Source of the DNA: Melieria omissa | Taxonomy: Eukaryota > Arthropoda > Insecta > Diptera > Ulidiidae | Assembly (NCBI GenBank): GCA_963971225.1 | Contig: OZ020269.1 | Location: forward strand, 42,925,264-42,989,263 | Direction of reading: 5' to 3' | DNA length: 64,000 nucleotides | Part shown: positions 63,527-64,000 of the stretch, piece by piece | Layout: every line of letters starts with the position of its first letter | Position numbering within the stretch: position 1 is the first letter of the stretch | Notes under the pieces: generated by a model | Told to the model about the DNA's origin: nothing | Databases searched by the model: none | Seen by the model: the letters and a program-made list of their open reading frames with translations, nothing else | Position numbers and translations under genes: made by a program

Positions 63527-64000
63527 TGTTATGAATGCTAGTTCCAGTGGGCTAGTACGTATCACTGGATTGTGCAATTTGAAGATAAAACAACTTTAAT
63601 TATCCAACCGCAGTCAATGAAAACCAACAATCACTTTATTTCACCAATTTCACAGTTTACTGTCTTCCCACTTAAGTATTTGCTCAATTGCTCCGTGTGG
63701 CACCTTCACTAGTCAAAATCAGACTGACCCGCTGCGCCGCACCCGGCTGCCTTTTATACCTGTCCGGCCATCGCGCAGATCGTTCTCGCACATTCCGGAG
63801 TGGTTTCCATGATGATCGCGACCATCATTGCCAGGTTGGACTAAAAGTTTCCGTCATTGCCAGGTTGGACTATAAGTTGTCATCATTGCCAGTTTGGACT
63901 AAAAGTTGCCATCATTATCGCGGCCGTCGGTGCCATATTGAATTATAGCACGGCGCGTAGCGACAGGGTTGCTTTGCACAGCGACAGACTGTCTTATCGT
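63527..64000 (-). mobile_element. LTR of Gypsy family A, cut by the window end
   Basis: Starts TGTTATGAATGCTAG and includes the inverted TATA region (GCCTTTTATACCTGTCC near 63755) and four AACCTGGCAATGATGG-type units. It is preceded by ATAT at 63523-63526. It ends GACTGTCTTATCGT at the window edge, about three bases short of the LTR end. A solo LTR and a full element cannot be told apart. Confidence 0.9.

Overview
This window is insect nuclear DNA, most likely from a higher dipteran. The element mix is typical of flies: an R1-clade LINE, Ty3/Gypsy and BEL/Pao LTR elements, mariner/Tc1, hAT and piggyBac relatives. The host introns have GT..AG ends and one is only 57 nt long. There are no bacterial features. 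I cannot name the species.

The only host gene I can support runs on the + strand as five pieces: 4911-5171, 49012-49168, 54484-54569, 56148-56283 and 56341-56525. Joined in phase, they encode a linker followed by two immunoglobulin I-set domains. This is the style of giant muscle or cytoskeletal proteins (titin, obscurin, projectin, stretchin), but the gene itself is not identified. All junctions fit the reading frame. The second piece completes the Ig domain begun at the end of the first, so bases 5172-49011 form one intron of about 43.8 kb. Nearly everything else in the window is transposable-element DNA inside or next to this gene.

Layout: 1-1750 holds a BEL/Pao gag remnant; 3159-3557 a tRNA-derived SINE; 3655-3895 a TTAA-flanked MITE. 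Inside the giant intron, 5346-10922 is a nearly complete R1-clade LINE with an intact ORF2. Next, 11149-17211 is a complete Gypsy (family A) with both LTRs and a 4-bp target duplication, but with mutated genes. From 17225 to 22270 there is a nest: a LINE fragment, a hAT element, a dead piggyBac split by a second hAT that itself carries a TTAA MITE, and a BEL/Pao pol piece. At 22995-24620 lie the gag and protease of a SAP-gag Gypsy, followed by a mariner deletion derivative (25140-25430) and a young complete Gypsy (family C, 25505-30371). Solo LTRs, a 264-bp tandem array and MITEs fill 31.7-35.7 kb. A second, truncated family A copy (36175-37740) follows. Then comes a family B Gypsy (about 39040-46080) with an apparently identical 2.2-kb internal tandem duplication and a hAT insertion. 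A mariner carrying a SINE and a Tc1 element complete the intron.

The 3' part (49169-64000) has RTE and RNase H LINE fragments and more TTAA MITEs. It also has a Transib-type element with RSS-like ends inserted in a TTAA MITE, a 135-bp tandem array, a long palindromic element interrupted by a MITE, a pogo-like element, and a family A LTR cut by the window end.

The most interesting signals are these: the TE-built giant intron; a cohort of seven TTAA elements, several with a small dyad 16-20 bp inside one end; the Transib ends with asymmetric 14/25 spacing; SAP-like N-termini in the Gag of three Gypsy lineages; and the 2.2-kb duplication. Every reading comes from inspection of the sequence; nothing was searched against a database.
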